Assembly (NCBI GenBank): GCA_930990065.1
Contig: CAKNOA010000001.1
Span: 223,191 to 287,190 of the forward strand
DNA: 64,000 nucleotides
Reading direction: 5' to 3'
Origin: an uncultured Clostridia bacterium
GTDB taxonomy: Bacteria; Bacillota; Clostridia; Oscillospirales; Acutalibacteraceae
The notes below the pieces were generated by a model. It was not told the origin of the DNA. It did no database searches and saw only the letters and a program-made list of their open reading frames with translations. The position numbers and the translations under genes are program-made. How positions within the stretch are numbered: the stretch's first letter is position 1; the number at the start of each line of letters is the position of its first letter. This document shows, in pieces, positions 9,469 to 16,464 of this stretch.

Positions 9469-10193
9469 ACAGCCGTACCCCAAAGCGACAGGATTCGGCC
9501 CTTTACTTGGGCCATCAATTTCCGGCTGATGGGAAGGCGTTCCCCATTTTTGAGGATCAACTCGGCGCCAGACACCTGCAGCACATAATCGATATTGACA
9601 AAATAACTGCGTTCAATCCGGATGAACCGCTCGTCATGAAGCTGGTCCATCAGTTCCTGCAAACCGTGGTTATCGCGAATCACGCCCATACGATTGGTTA
9701 CAATTTCCAGCGACCGCAGCACCCGGTGTACATACATGATTTCATGGTACGGAATCCGAACGGCATCGGTATAATGATACAGAGTCAGATAGGTCGCTTC
9801 CCTTGCTTTGGCTAAGCGGAAGGCATCTTCCAGTGCTTCCGGCAATGTTTCTTCCATACGCATTTTGGGTACATACCGCAAAGCCCGCACTTTGTACCCT
9901 TCGATCGCGTATTTTAAGTGCGATGTCAATAACAATATCAACGCATCCGGTTCACTTTGACGGATTTCCCTGGCGAGTTCTAAACCATTTTTTTGACCGG
10001 GCATCTCCACATCCAAGAGATAGATATCAAAAGGAGATGTAGCCAATATCTGGTTTTGCAGAACATGGCCGTGCGAAAACAGATCCACCGTATAGGGTTC
10101 TCCCGCGTGGTGGTTCCGCATAAAGGCATCAATCAGTTTCTTCGTTTCCTGCAGAGCCCGTGCCTCATCATCACAAATGGCATACCGAATCAC
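9465..10193 (-). CDS. LytTR-family response regulator
   Basis: A 242-residue regulator with a receiver domain (about 1-120; acidic pocket DDE at 8-10, phospho-acceptor D61 in IYLLDVEMPG) and a C-terminal LytTR DNA-binding domain (about 145-240; YVHRVLRSLEIVT, RIERSYFVNIDYV). The receiver's usual lysine is seen in RYVPKMRM. It starts with GTG at 10193 behind a weak AAGGGTG site; a 12-codon mini-ORF with a better ribosome-binding site ends a few bases before it, so its translation may be coupled. The downstream kinase overlaps it by ATGA. Confidence 0.92.
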   Translation of the reverse strand: MIRYAICDDEARALQETKKLIDAFMRNHHAGEPYTVDLFSHGHVLQNQILATSPFDIYLLDVEMPGQKNGLELAREIRQSEPDALILLLTSHLKYAIEGYKVRALRYVPKMRMEETLPEALEDAFRLAKAREATYLTLYHYTDAVRIPYHEIMYVHRVLRSLEIVTNRMGVIRDNHGLQELMDQLHDERFIRIERSYFVNIDYVLQVSGAELILKNGERLPISRKLMAQVKGRILSLWGTAV

Positions 10194-10200
10194 AGGTCGT

Positions 10201-10239
10201 TCACACCCTTTTCCTCATCTTCGTTGGTGACGGCGCCAT
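10201..10239 (-). CDS. Possible 12-residue leader ORF before the LytTR gene
   Basis: An ATG at 10239 follows GAGGGGGATC and opens a 12-codon frame (MAPSPTKMRKRV) that stops 8 bases before the GTG start of the response regulator, which itself has a poor ribosome-binding site. This could be a coupling leader. It is seen in one sequence only and could be chance. Confidence 0.25.
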   Translation of the reverse strand: MAPSPTKMRKRV

Positions 10240-10313
10240 GCCAAAAGATCCCCCTCGACAGAATTCCCCTCTTTTCGCAGGCAGGCCGCTTTTATTCCCT
10301 CTTCTGATCCTTT

Positions 10314-10322
10314 ATTATAGCA
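10314..10322 (-). promoter_or_regulatory. Extended -10 promoter element of the LytTR/kinase operon
   Basis: On the minus strand TGCTATAAT forms an extended -10 box 121 bases upstream of the response regulator start. No good -35 is present. A second TATAAT lies at 10333-10338. Confidence 0.5.
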
Positions 10323-10377
10323 TAAAACAGGGATTATAGTATATTTTTTTAGCACATTTCTGGAACTGTCTTAAACA

Positions 10378-10411
10378 AAAAACCTACCGTATAAAAAACG
10401 GTAGGCTTTTT
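10378..10411 (-). terminator. Intrinsic terminator of the WYL-YjbR-GyrI operon
   Basis: A perfect 8-bp stem CCTACCGT / ACGGTAGG (10383-10390, 10398-10405). On the minus strand it is followed by TTTTTTG. It directly follows the GyrI-like gene. Confidence 0.85.
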
Positions 10412-10416
10412 TATGC

Positions 10417-11061
10417 TTATTTTTCCATATGTACTGGATGAAGAGGAATCCGAATCACGGTTTTTTGGTTTTCTGGCCGGGTGCGGCGGGCATCGGTAAG
10501 ATATATTTCATGGTGATAGCGTCCATTTGCAAAGTCCGGCACATATCCCTGCTCCTTGGCCGCTTGCACCATCCACTGAACCGTAGTGGGTTCCTGATCA
10601 TATGGCCCTATGTGCATGCACTGTACACACAGCCCTTCCTTATAGGAGAAAAATACCACCTTTGCACAATCGATCCGTTTTTTCCGCGATGCCTCGTCTC
10701 TTGCCCACTCAAACACGTCTTTTGTCACAAATTCCGGCAACCGAATCAGGGAAATCCACTGGAAAGTCTCTTTGTGCGTATAATCCACACCCGGTACGCC
10801 ATCCTGCCACCAAATCCCCTCCAGCGGCGGCACGACAAAATCAAAATAGCCTTCCAGCTTTTTGGCGCCCATTTTGCTCATCTTGATTGTATAGGCCGTT
10901 CCATACAACAGCGCTATGGATTCCTTGTAAGCTCCCTGTTCCTCATTGGGGTCGCCCTGGCCGCGTACAGCCAGAAAATTCATAGAAGGAATGGTGATCA
11001 TGTGCGGTTTTTTCGGTGGTACATAGAATTCTTTGTACGCCTTTTTATAGTCAAAAGCCAC
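10417..11061 (-). CDS. GyrI-like domain protein
   Basis: A 214-residue protein of the GyrI-like small-molecule-binding fold (SHS2/SOUL-like). It begins AFDYKKAYKEFY and has a TIPSMNFLAVRGQGDPN strand and later CMHIGPYDQEPTTV, typical of this Firmicutes group of about 205-215 residues. These proteins bind or hydrolyse hydrophobic small molecules in other lineages; no substrate can be given. The GTG at 11061 has AAAGGAG 8-10 bases upstream and lies 2 bases past the stop of the YjbR/DUF3795 gene, so it is in the same operon under the WYL regulator. Confidence 0.85.
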   Translation of the reverse strand: MAFDYKKAYKEFYVPPKKPHMITIPSMNFLAVRGQGDPNEEQGAYKESIALLYGTAYTIKMSKMGAKKLEGYFDFVVPPLEGIWWQDGVPGVDYTHKETFQWISLIRLPEFVTKDVFEWARDEASRKKRIDCAKVVFFSYKEGLCVQCMHIGPYDQEPTTVQWMVQAAKEQGYVPDFANGRYHHEIYLTDARRTRPENQKTVIRIPLHPVHMEK

Positions 11062-11063
11062 GG

Positions 11064-11693
11064 TTACAACTCCTTTAGATTTTGCATTCGTTCCTGGATC
11101 GATTGTTCGAATGCCTGGGGGGAAAGCTGCGGATCGCGGGTCAAATTCCATATATCACAAGGCATCTCTGCACAGCTAGCACAAGTTACATACCGGTGCT
11201 TCTGCACGGAACAGGCGTAAAGGGGGCATGCTTTCCCTGCCGGTGCATGGAATACCCGGCCCCTACTTTCATTGCAGCCCTCACAGTCCTTATGGTAAAA
11301 AGGACAGGGTCCACAATCCGTTCCGCAGCAGCTGAGATGCAAAATTTCGCGCTGCTGCTTTTTACTGAATCCCTGCAACATCAGCCGATACGCCCTATCG
11401 AGCAAGTCACGCACAAGGTCATCGGGCACGGCGCCGTCTGGTTTTATTGAAATCCAGGTGCGCTTGTCGGAATAATATCCCGGCAGAATATCCGCATACT
11501 GTTCTTGCAAAAATTTGGCTTCCACCGGATCGGCCTTCAGGTTGATATAGTAGGGCTGGTTCTGTTTATCGAAACAAATAGCGGCAAACATTTTCCCGCC
11601 AATTTGATACCGAATCCAGTTCCAAACGGGTTGGAAATCTTTGGTGACACAGCGCTTCTTACACAAATACGAATCCAGCCATGTATATCGCAT
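11064..11693 (-). CDS. MmcQ/YjbR domain fused to a cysteine-rich DUF3795-like domain
   Basis: The 209-residue protein has an N-terminal MmcQ/YjbR double-wing fold (about 1-118; KRTWISIKPDGAVPDDLVRDLLDRA) and a C-terminal DUF3795-like cysteine-rich domain (about 120-185; CCGTDCGPCPFYHKDCEGC, then CASCAEMPC), which probably binds zinc or a metal cluster. YjbR alone is usually about 115 residues, so this is a genuine fusion. The role is unknown; DNA or ligand binding is plausible. The ATG at 11693 has GGAGGGG upstream, and the preceding WYL gene stops 3 bases before it. Confidence 0.82.
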   Translation of the reverse strand: MRYTWLDSYLCKKRCVTKDFQPVWNWIRYQIGGKMFAAICFDKQNQPYYINLKADPVEAKFLQEQYADILPGYYSDKRTWISIKPDGAVPDDLVRDLLDRAYRLMLQGFSKKQQREILHLSCCGTDCGPCPFYHKDCEGCNESRGRVFHAPAGKACPLYACSVQKHRYVTCASCAEMPCDIWNLTRDPQLSPQAFEQSIQERMQNLKEL

Positions 11694-11696
11694 GCT

Positions 11697-12608
11697 TTAC
11701 CCCTCCTGATAATTATTTCGCATTCTTTCCAGTGTCTTCGTAAGCTTTTGCCGCAGTTCGTCCGGTTCCAGTAAAACCACTTTATCCTGAAACGTGAAAA
11801 GCCAGGCCAATACATTTTCGGCATCGGTATAATCGGCACGAAACAGAAGTTTGCCGTCCGGCTGCTCATCAAAACAATCTGTCCCAAACTCTTCGACCAA
11901 CCGCCATTTACACGTGGCATCAAACAGTGCTTTCACCCGAATACCGCCCGGGAAAATCCGCTCATTGCGAAGGTCCGGCAAAGGGACGGCCCGCGGCGGG
12001 AAATTGGCTGCCAGGGAAAGCCCCTGCATACGGTTTAATTTAAATAACCGGTAGTCGTCCCTCTCTTTGCAGTACCCCCATACATACCAATTGCCCCATC
12101 GAAAGATCAGGTAGTATGGTTCGATCACCCGCCGGCTTTCCCCTTTTGGCGCATAGTACAAAAACGATACCGTACGGTGTTCCTCCATGGCTTTGCGGAT
12201 CTGTTCGATTTTGGGGGCCAGTGACTCCTTGTACCAGGACGCCAAATCGATCAAAATATTGGTGTCCCCTGGCACCAAAGTGGAACCTCCCGCGGACAGT
12301 TTTTCCATCAATTGTGCCACCCGGTTGGTACCGCTCACGCTATCCAGGCTGCGCAGTCCCGCTAAGATTGCTTGCATATCCTCCGAAGTCAGCAAGGTGC
12401 GGTCGATTTTGTACCCCTCCATGATGGAAATGCCGCCGTTTTGCCCTTGGCTTGTCACGATCGGAATCCCGGCTTTGCATAGCGCTTCGATATCCCGGTT
12501 AATGGTGCGGCGGGACACCTCAAATTTTTCGGCTAAAAGCGGCGCCGTTGTTTTTTCCTTTTGCAGCAGGATCGAAAGAATCCCAATTAGCCGGTCAATT
12601 TTCATCAT
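11697..12608 (-). CDS. YafY-type WYL-domain transcriptional regulator
   Basis: A regulator of about 303 residues with an N-terminal DeoR-like winged helix (about 1-60; APLLAEKFEVSRRTINRDIEAL), a WYL sensor domain (about 140-215; VIEPYYLIFRWGNWYVWGYC) and a WCX tail. WYL proteins bind ligands or nucleic acid and control stress, metabolic or defence genes. Start is one of two adjacent ATGs (12608 or 12605) behind AAAGGGG. It heads a three-gene operon with the YjbR/DUF3795 and GyrI-like genes, its likely targets. Inverted repeats in its leader may be its own operators. Confidence 0.88.
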   Translation of the reverse strand: MMKIDRLIGILSILLQKEKTTAPLLAEKFEVSRRTINRDIEALCKAGIPIVTSQGQNGGISIMEGYKIDRTLLTSEDMQAILAGLRSLDSVSGTNRVAQLMEKLSAGGSTLVPGDTNILIDLASWYKESLAPKIEQIRKAMEEHRTVSFLYYAPKGESRRVIEPYYLIFRWGNWYVWGYCKERDDYRLFKLNRMQGLSLAANFPPRAVPLPDLRNERIFPGGIRVKALFDATCKWRLVEEFGTDCFDEQPDGKLLFRADYTDAENVLAWLFTFQDKVVLLEPDELRQKLTKTLERMRNNYQEG

Positions 12609-12649
12609 CTTCGCCCCTTTCTTTATATACCAAGTATAAGGGAGCAAAC

Positions 12650-12693
12650 AAGACAACAGCCTGTCCTGTTTTTTCGTGGCAAGCTGTTGTCTT
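12650..12693. repeat. Perfect 11-bp inverted repeat in the WYL leader
   Basis: AAGACAACAGC (12650-12660) and GCTGTTGTCTT (12683-12693) are exact complements separated by 22 bases, 42 bases upstream of the WYL start. There is no clear T-run after the stem, so an operator or a leader RNA hairpin is more likely than a terminator. Confidence 0.6.
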
Positions 12694-12709
12694 ATACTGT
12701 AAACATTTA

Positions 12710-12757
12710 CTAGGCAAGGTGCTGGGGGTACACAGCGATTTCTTTTTCTTCTCCCAT
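12710..12757 (-). CDS. Possible 15-residue leader ORF upstream of the WYL regulator
   Basis: An ATG at 12757 preceded by GGAGGG at 7-base spacing opens the frame MGEEKEIAVYPQHLA and stops at TAG (12712-12710), just before the 11-bp inverted repeat. The promoter at 12777-12806 would start transcription almost at the ribosome-binding site. The site is good but a single short frame can be chance. Confidence 0.3.
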   Translation of the reverse strand: MGEEKEIAVYPQHLA

Positions 12758-12776
12758 TGGTTTTCCCTCCACTGTC

Positions 12777-12806
12777 AGTATGCTGTATGTCACACACGAC
12801 TGTCAA
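12777..12806 (-). promoter_or_regulatory. Likely promoter of the WYL operon, with overlapping inverted repeat
   Basis: On the minus strand a perfect TTGACA and CATACT are 18 bases apart. A 7-bp inverted repeat, GTATGCT (12778-12784) and AGCATAC (12808-12814), overlaps the -10 and abuts the -35, as an autoregulatory operator would. The rest of the 451-base gap (12815-12937) shows nothing recognisable. Confidence 0.6.
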
Positions 12807-12937
12807 TAGCATACAAAAGAAATCTATACGGTTTGCAAGGAACCACCGTTTACAAAAAGCAAAATGTTCCCTTCAAAAATTGCATATTGTCATTTCCTCT
12901 TATTGAAAACACAAGGTACGTTTTGTCTCATCGGGTA

Positions 12938-12994
12938 ACAAAAAGCCGCCGGAAGGCTCCCCCACGGGGAGGCTCTTCCAACGGCTTTTTTTAC
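12938..12994 (-). terminator. Intrinsic terminator of the ROK operon
   Basis: A long, slightly imperfect hairpin (AAAAAGCCG...GGCTCCCC / GGGGAGGCT...CGGCTTTTT) has A-runs and T-runs on both sides. It lies 66 bases after the stop of the DUF1349 gene. Confidence 0.8.
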
Positions 12995-13059
12995 GACTTT
13001 ATCGTTTTTCTAACGGATGCACCTACCGGCATCGTGTTCCCGGCCCTCGATATAGGCTG

Positions 13060-13674
13060 TCAACCCTCTTCGTCGGGGGCCTGTCCATCATGGGCCAGCC
13101 ATTTGCATTCGGTCAGTTCCATATGGGTAAAGACCGCACGGAACGAAGAATCTTCCGGGCTGCAGGCATAAACGCCAAACCGGATGTCTTTTTTGCCTTC
13201 TAACAGATGGCAGATCCGCATTTGATGGAAGGCTTCGCCGTCCTCGGAACACTCGACGCAAAAATCATCCTCCCGGCGGCTGAGGCGGTACCACATGGAT
13301 TTCACACCGGCACTGATTTCCGTGGTGGCCCAATCGGAATAACCGTGGTTGGTCACCACGCTGCCCAAGTGCTGGAACCGGTCGTTCTCATATTCAATGG
13401 AAGCTTTGAGCCAGTTTTCGCTGTCCAAGTACAGCACAACCCCGCACTGATCAAACCGGTGTTTGCTTTCGGCAAAATCGGTCTTGACCACAAAGGAAAA
13501 GTAGGGTTCCGATGTACTCATCTGTAAAACGGGTGCATTATCATTGCGGAAATGATAATACGTTCTTTGCCACAAATCCGTCTTAGGGGCTGTGGTGATC
13601 TCAATTTTCTCCGGCGTGATCGTAAAATCTTTCGGTTCTCTGGTCCACGTTAGCTGCGTCACATCAAATTTCAT
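13060..13674 (-). CDS. DUF1349 domain protein (concanavalin-like fold)
   Basis: A 204-residue DUF1349 protein, a beta-sandwich family related to the yeast REE1 and beta-xylosidase C-terminal domain fold. Typical features are the LWQRTYYHF start, FSFVVKTDF, the CGVVLYLDSENWLKASIEY stretch and RFGVYACSPEDSSFRAVF near the end. Carbohydrate binding is plausible but unproven. The ATG at 13674 has GGGAGGACTT upstream and overlaps the end of the acetyltransferase gene by 11 bases. It is the last gene of the ROK operon, which suggests sugar-related work. Confidence 0.87.
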   Translation of the reverse strand: MKFDVTQLTWTREPKDFTITPEKIEITTAPKTDLWQRTYYHFRNDNAPVLQMSTSEPYFSFVVKTDFAESKHRFDQCGVVLYLDSENWLKASIEYENDRFQHLGSVVTNHGYSDWATTEISAGVKSMWYRLSRREDDFCVECSEDGEAFHQMRICHLLEGKKDIRFGVYACSPEDSSFRAVFTHMELTECKWLAHDGQAPDEEG

Positions 13675-14263
13675 GATAAGTCCTCCCATACTTTTTCTTA
13701 TCTTCTTCGGTAATCGTGCGCAGGACCCGGCAAGGATTGCCTACAGCCACGACACCCGAAGGAATATCGCGATTGACTACGCTTCCGGCACCGATCACCG
13801 TGTTGCTGCCAATCGTTACCCCAGGCAGCACGGTCACGGAAGCGCCGAACCACACATTGTCCCCCACCGTAATGGGGTACGCATACTCAAGCCCCTCGTT
13901 GCGTTGTTCCACGTCCAACGGATGCCCGGCTGTCGAAAACGTACAGTTGGGCGCAATGAACACGTTGTCGCCAAATACAACCGGGGCCCCATCTAAAATA
14001 ATACAGTTGTGGTTGGTATAAAAATTTTCGCCGATTTGGATATGGCTCCCATAATCGCACCAAAAAGGAGCCGTGATGCAGAACTGCCGGCCCACCTTCC
14101 CTAGGAGCTTTCGCAGAATGGCTGCCTGTTCGGCACTTTGGGAAGGCATTAACTGATTGAAAGCAAAACACAGGTCTTTACACCGTGTCCGGGCCTGAAT
14201 CAGCTCTTCGTCATAATTGGCGTCGTACAAAAGCCCTTTCAGCATCTTTTCTTTTTCCGTCAA
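13664..14263 (-). CDS. Maltose/galactoside O-acetyltransferase-like enzyme
   Basis: A 199-residue hexapeptide-repeat acetyltransferase of the Maa/LacA group. It has the N-terminal MTEKEKMLKGLLYDA helix motif and Mac domain, then left-handed beta-helix repeats (about 70-180; FYTNHNCIILDGAPVVFGDNV-type turns) with the catalytic His in STAGHPLDVEQRN. It would transfer acetyl from acetyl-CoA to a sugar. It starts with TTG at 14263 (AAAGGATG upstream); TTGA overlaps the ROK stop, so the genes are translationally coupled. The substrate is not known. Confidence 0.88.
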   Translation of the reverse strand: MTEKEKMLKGLLYDANYDEELIQARTRCKDLCFAFNQLMPSQSAEQAAILRKLLGKVGRQFCITAPFWCDYGSHIQIGENFYTNHNCIILDGAPVVFGDNVFIAPNCTFSTAGHPLDVEQRNEGLEYAYPITVGDNVWFGASVTVLPGVTIGSNTVIGAGSVVNRDIPSGVVAVGNPCRVLRTITEEDKKKYGRTYHEI

Positions 14264-15252
14264 ACTTGTTCATCCTTTCTCTTGATAGCGGTCCAAAACA
14301 TCCCCATGACATAATAGGAATCGGTATTCGGGATATAGGAAAATTCCGGCATATAGTCTTGTGGAATACAGGTTTCACAAGCCGCATGGATACGCGTCAG
14401 ATCACTTTCTTCGATAAGATCCCCGGTAAACAGTAGCTTATGGGGGTTTAAAATTGAAATTAGTGCAATGGCCGCCTGGATAATCAGCGGCTCCGCCGTC
14501 GGGCGGTGCAGCTGCCGGATTTGTTCCTCCCGGCTTATGCCGTAATCTAAAAAACCCACCATACCGGCAAATAAGTTCCGTCCGGTTAGAAGCGTCCCTT
14601 TATGGACGGTGGCTGTTCCCGGCAGCACCCCCGCGGGGTAATTCACCAGCGTCACGATTTGGTCGTTTATGTGTTCCTGCCGATAATAGCCATAGACTTT
14701 ATAATGCATATCATTGGCCAGATACACCGGGATGTGATAGCGCGCTTCCAACATAGCCACCAGCTCGACGCCCTCTAATTCCGGTATATCGCTGTGCCGG
14801 ATCACCCCGTTTTCCGCAATACTGGGTGTGCCCACCATAATTTGGCTGGTATTGGGAAACTGCTGCAAAACACCGGCAAGCTCATCCGCAATTGTTTCGG
14901 CCGGCAAAATAGCAAACTGGTTGACTTGCCGGAAACGGACCTGCCCCGTTGGGGAAAGGACGGTGGTTGTCATGGATTTGACGCCTTGAATCAGTTCGAA
15001 ATAAACGCAAACAAAGCTCTCGTACTCCTCATTCAGCCGGTAAAAGACGGAGCTTCTCCCTACCTCATGGGACTTCCGTTTTTCGCCGACGACTTCCCCT
15101 GTTTCTTCCATTTCATTTAAATAGGTATTGCAGCTAGCCACACTGAGACCCGTTTGTCTGGCAATCTGCTGTTTCGAATAGGGCTGCCCTTGGAGCAGTA
15201 CCTTTCGGATGAACGATTTGTTATGTCTCTTAATTCCGGCAGAATCCTGCAT
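14260..15252 (-). CDS. ROK-family transcriptional regulator
   Basis: A 330-residue ROK protein: N-terminal winged helix (about 10-60; SKQQIARQTGLSVASCNTYL) and a C-terminal ROK sugar-kinase-like domain (about 75-325). The usual zinc-site CxCGxxGC cysteines of ROK kinases are absent and the sugar-binding region is degenerate, so it is a regulator rather than a kinase. GGGGGAGGT precedes the ATG. Its promoter contains a perfect 25-bp palindrome between -35 and -10, expected for an autorepressor. The operon continues with an O-acetyltransferase and a DUF1349 protein. Confidence 0.88.
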   Translation of the reverse strand: MQDSAGIKRHNKSFIRKVLLQGQPYSKQQIARQTGLSVASCNTYLNEMEETGEVVGEKRKSHEVGRSSVFYRLNEEYESFVCVYFELIQGVKSMTTTVLSPTGQVRFRQVNQFAILPAETIADELAGVLQQFPNTSQIMVGTPSIAENGVIRHSDIPELEGVELVAMLEARYHIPVYLANDMHYKVYGYYRQEHINDQIVTLVNYPAGVLPGTATVHKGTLLTGRNLFAGMVGFLDYGISREEQIRQLHRPTAEPLIIQAAIALISILNPHKLLFTGDLIEESDLTRIHAACETCIPQDYMPEFSYIPNTDSYYVMGMFWTAIKRKDEQV

Positions 15253-15277
15253 GCTGACCTCCCCCTATTTTTATTAG

Positions 15278-15302
15278 TATTATTATAACCGTTATAATAA
15301 TA
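15278..15302. promoter_or_regulatory. 25-bp perfect palindrome, operator of the ROK operon
   Basis: TATTATTATAAC, a central C, then GTTATAATAATA: twelve perfectly paired bases on each side of base 15290. It fills the space between the -35 and -10 of the ROK promoter and covers the -10, the classic repressor position. Confidence 0.85.
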
Positions 15303-15310
15303 GAAGTCAA
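15282..15310 (-). promoter_or_regulatory. SigA-type promoter of the ROK operon
   Basis: On the minus strand TTGACT and a perfect TATAAT are separated by 17 bases, 30 bases upstream of the ROK ATG. The 25-bp palindrome overlaps it. Confidence 0.9.
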
Positions 15311-15413
15311 GGGAAATTCCCGTCTTGTGTTTTTTGCCTGTTCGCGCGGGATACGGAAATATTTGTTTTTCTTCATGCTGCCGCATCGCGCCGGAATCTT
15401 TCTTCAAAAACGC

Positions 15414-15451
15414 AAAAAAGGATACACAGTAAAAACCGTGTATCCCTTTTT
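15414..15451 (-). terminator. Intrinsic terminator of the Bce/transglycosylase operon
   Basis: The stem AAAGGATACAC / GTGTATCCCTTT surrounds a 10-base loop. On the minus strand it ends in TTTTTTGC. It directly follows the transglycosylase stop codon. Confidence 0.85.
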
Positions 15452-16171
15452 CTATGCGTCCGCCGCCAAACGGCCGGCTTCTTCCCGGGACAGGGCCCCG
15501 CATTCCACCATACTGTCGAGCACCTGGTCCATGCGCTGCCGTGCAAGTTCGGGGTTCGTGTCCAGCGCATACGCCGACGGAGCATTGGGCAATCCTGCGA
15601 GCATCACCGCCTCCTGATCGGTCAGTTCCGATGGTTCTTTGCCATAGTAGCCCATGGCCGCTTCATAGATGCCATAATACCCGCTGCCAAAATAGATGGT
15701 ATTGACATACAGTTCCAAAATCTCCTGTTTCCTGCAATAACTTTCCAATTCCCAAGCGGCATAGATTTCGGCAAATTTTCGCTCCAGCTTCTTTTCCTGG
15801 GTGAAATACTGGTTTTTCATTAGCTGCTGGGTAATGGTGCTGCCCCCTTCCGCCAGGGATAAACTGGTCAAATCGTTCCAAAGCGCCCGCCCGATTGCCA
15901 AAAAATCCACCCCATTGTGGGAATAAAACCGTTTGTCTTCCACGGCAATCACCGCCTGCACGTAGAGATCCGGCAGTTCTTCAAAAGAAACAAAATGGTC
16001 TTGCTGCCGGATTTCCTCCACCTTTTCGGATAAGGGGGTTTCGTCAAAGGCCTGCCGGTACAGAAAATACCCTTTCACCCCAAATATAAGACCGGCCGTC
16101 ACCGCCAAAGCGGTCACAAGCAGCATGACGGTTGCCAGGATCTTTAGCCCTTTTTTGAGCCCCTTTTTCAT
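15452..16171 (-). CDS. Monofunctional peptidoglycan glycosyltransferase (GT51)
   Basis: A 239-residue single-pass membrane protein: short basic start, one membrane anchor (about 10-35), then a GT51 domain with the catalytic-Glu motif AVIAVEDKRFYSHNGVDF, GGSTITQQLMKN, RKFAEIYAAWELE and a Y..TIYFGSGYYGI stretch. It polymerises lipid II into glycan strands. There is no transpeptidase domain, as in MtgA/Mgt proteins. The ATG at 16171 has AAAAGGAGGG upstream. It is the last gene after bceB and a small membrane gene, so its expression may follow Bce induction. That link to cell-wall antibiotics is inference. Confidence 0.92.
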   Translation of the reverse strand: MKKGLKKGLKILATVMLLVTALAVTAGLIFGVKGYFLYRQAFDETPLSEKVEEIRQQDHFVSFEELPDLYVQAVIAVEDKRFYSHNGVDFLAIGRALWNDLTSLSLAEGGSTITQQLMKNQYFTQEKKLERKFAEIYAAWELESYCRKQEILELYVNTIYFGSGYYGIYEAAMGYYGKEPSELTDQEAVMLAGLPNAPSAYALDTNPELARQRMDQVLDSMVECGALSREEAGRLAADA

Positions 16172-16193
16172 TTTACATCCCTCCTTTTGGGGA

Positions 16194-16436
16194 TTACATC
16201 CGGCTTTGGCGGTCCCAATACGAAGCGGCACGGTCGATCCCGGCCCACAACCCTGAAATCACCAGCACCAGCAATCCGGCCGGTATGGCCAAAACCCCAA
16301 TGAGCAGCAGTCCTATCCACATGGTGCCATAATAGAGGGCCTTACACAAAATCCGTACCAAACGGCCACGGGCCGGTGCTTTTTCTTCAAGGGGACAATT
16401 CGATTCTTTTTCGCCGTTTCGCCAGCCTTCTTCCAT
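16194..16436 (-). CDS. Small membrane protein of unknown function
   Basis: An 80-residue protein not recognised as any family. It has a charged N-terminus (about 1-27, KEE-rich) and one long or two short hydrophobic segments (about 36-62; MWIGLLLIGVLAIPAGLLVLV), then a short basic tail. GAGGAGATTTT precedes the ATG. It sits between bceB (28-base gap) and the transglycosylase (22-base gap) in one operon. It could be an accessory subunit of either neighbour. Confidence 0.7.
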   Translation of the reverse strand: MEEGWRNGEKESNCPLEEKAPARGRLVRILCKALYYGTMWIGLLLIGVLAIPAGLLVLVISGLWAGIDRAASYWDRQSRM

Positions 16437-16464
16437 AAAATCTCCTCATTTCAGCCAACGCATA

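Noticed and set aside
12548..13171. A 207-codon plus-strand open frame across the WYL leader
   Set aside because: It overlaps the start of the WYL gene, the WYL leader and a terminator, has no ribosome-binding site and shows low-complexity, non-family sequence.
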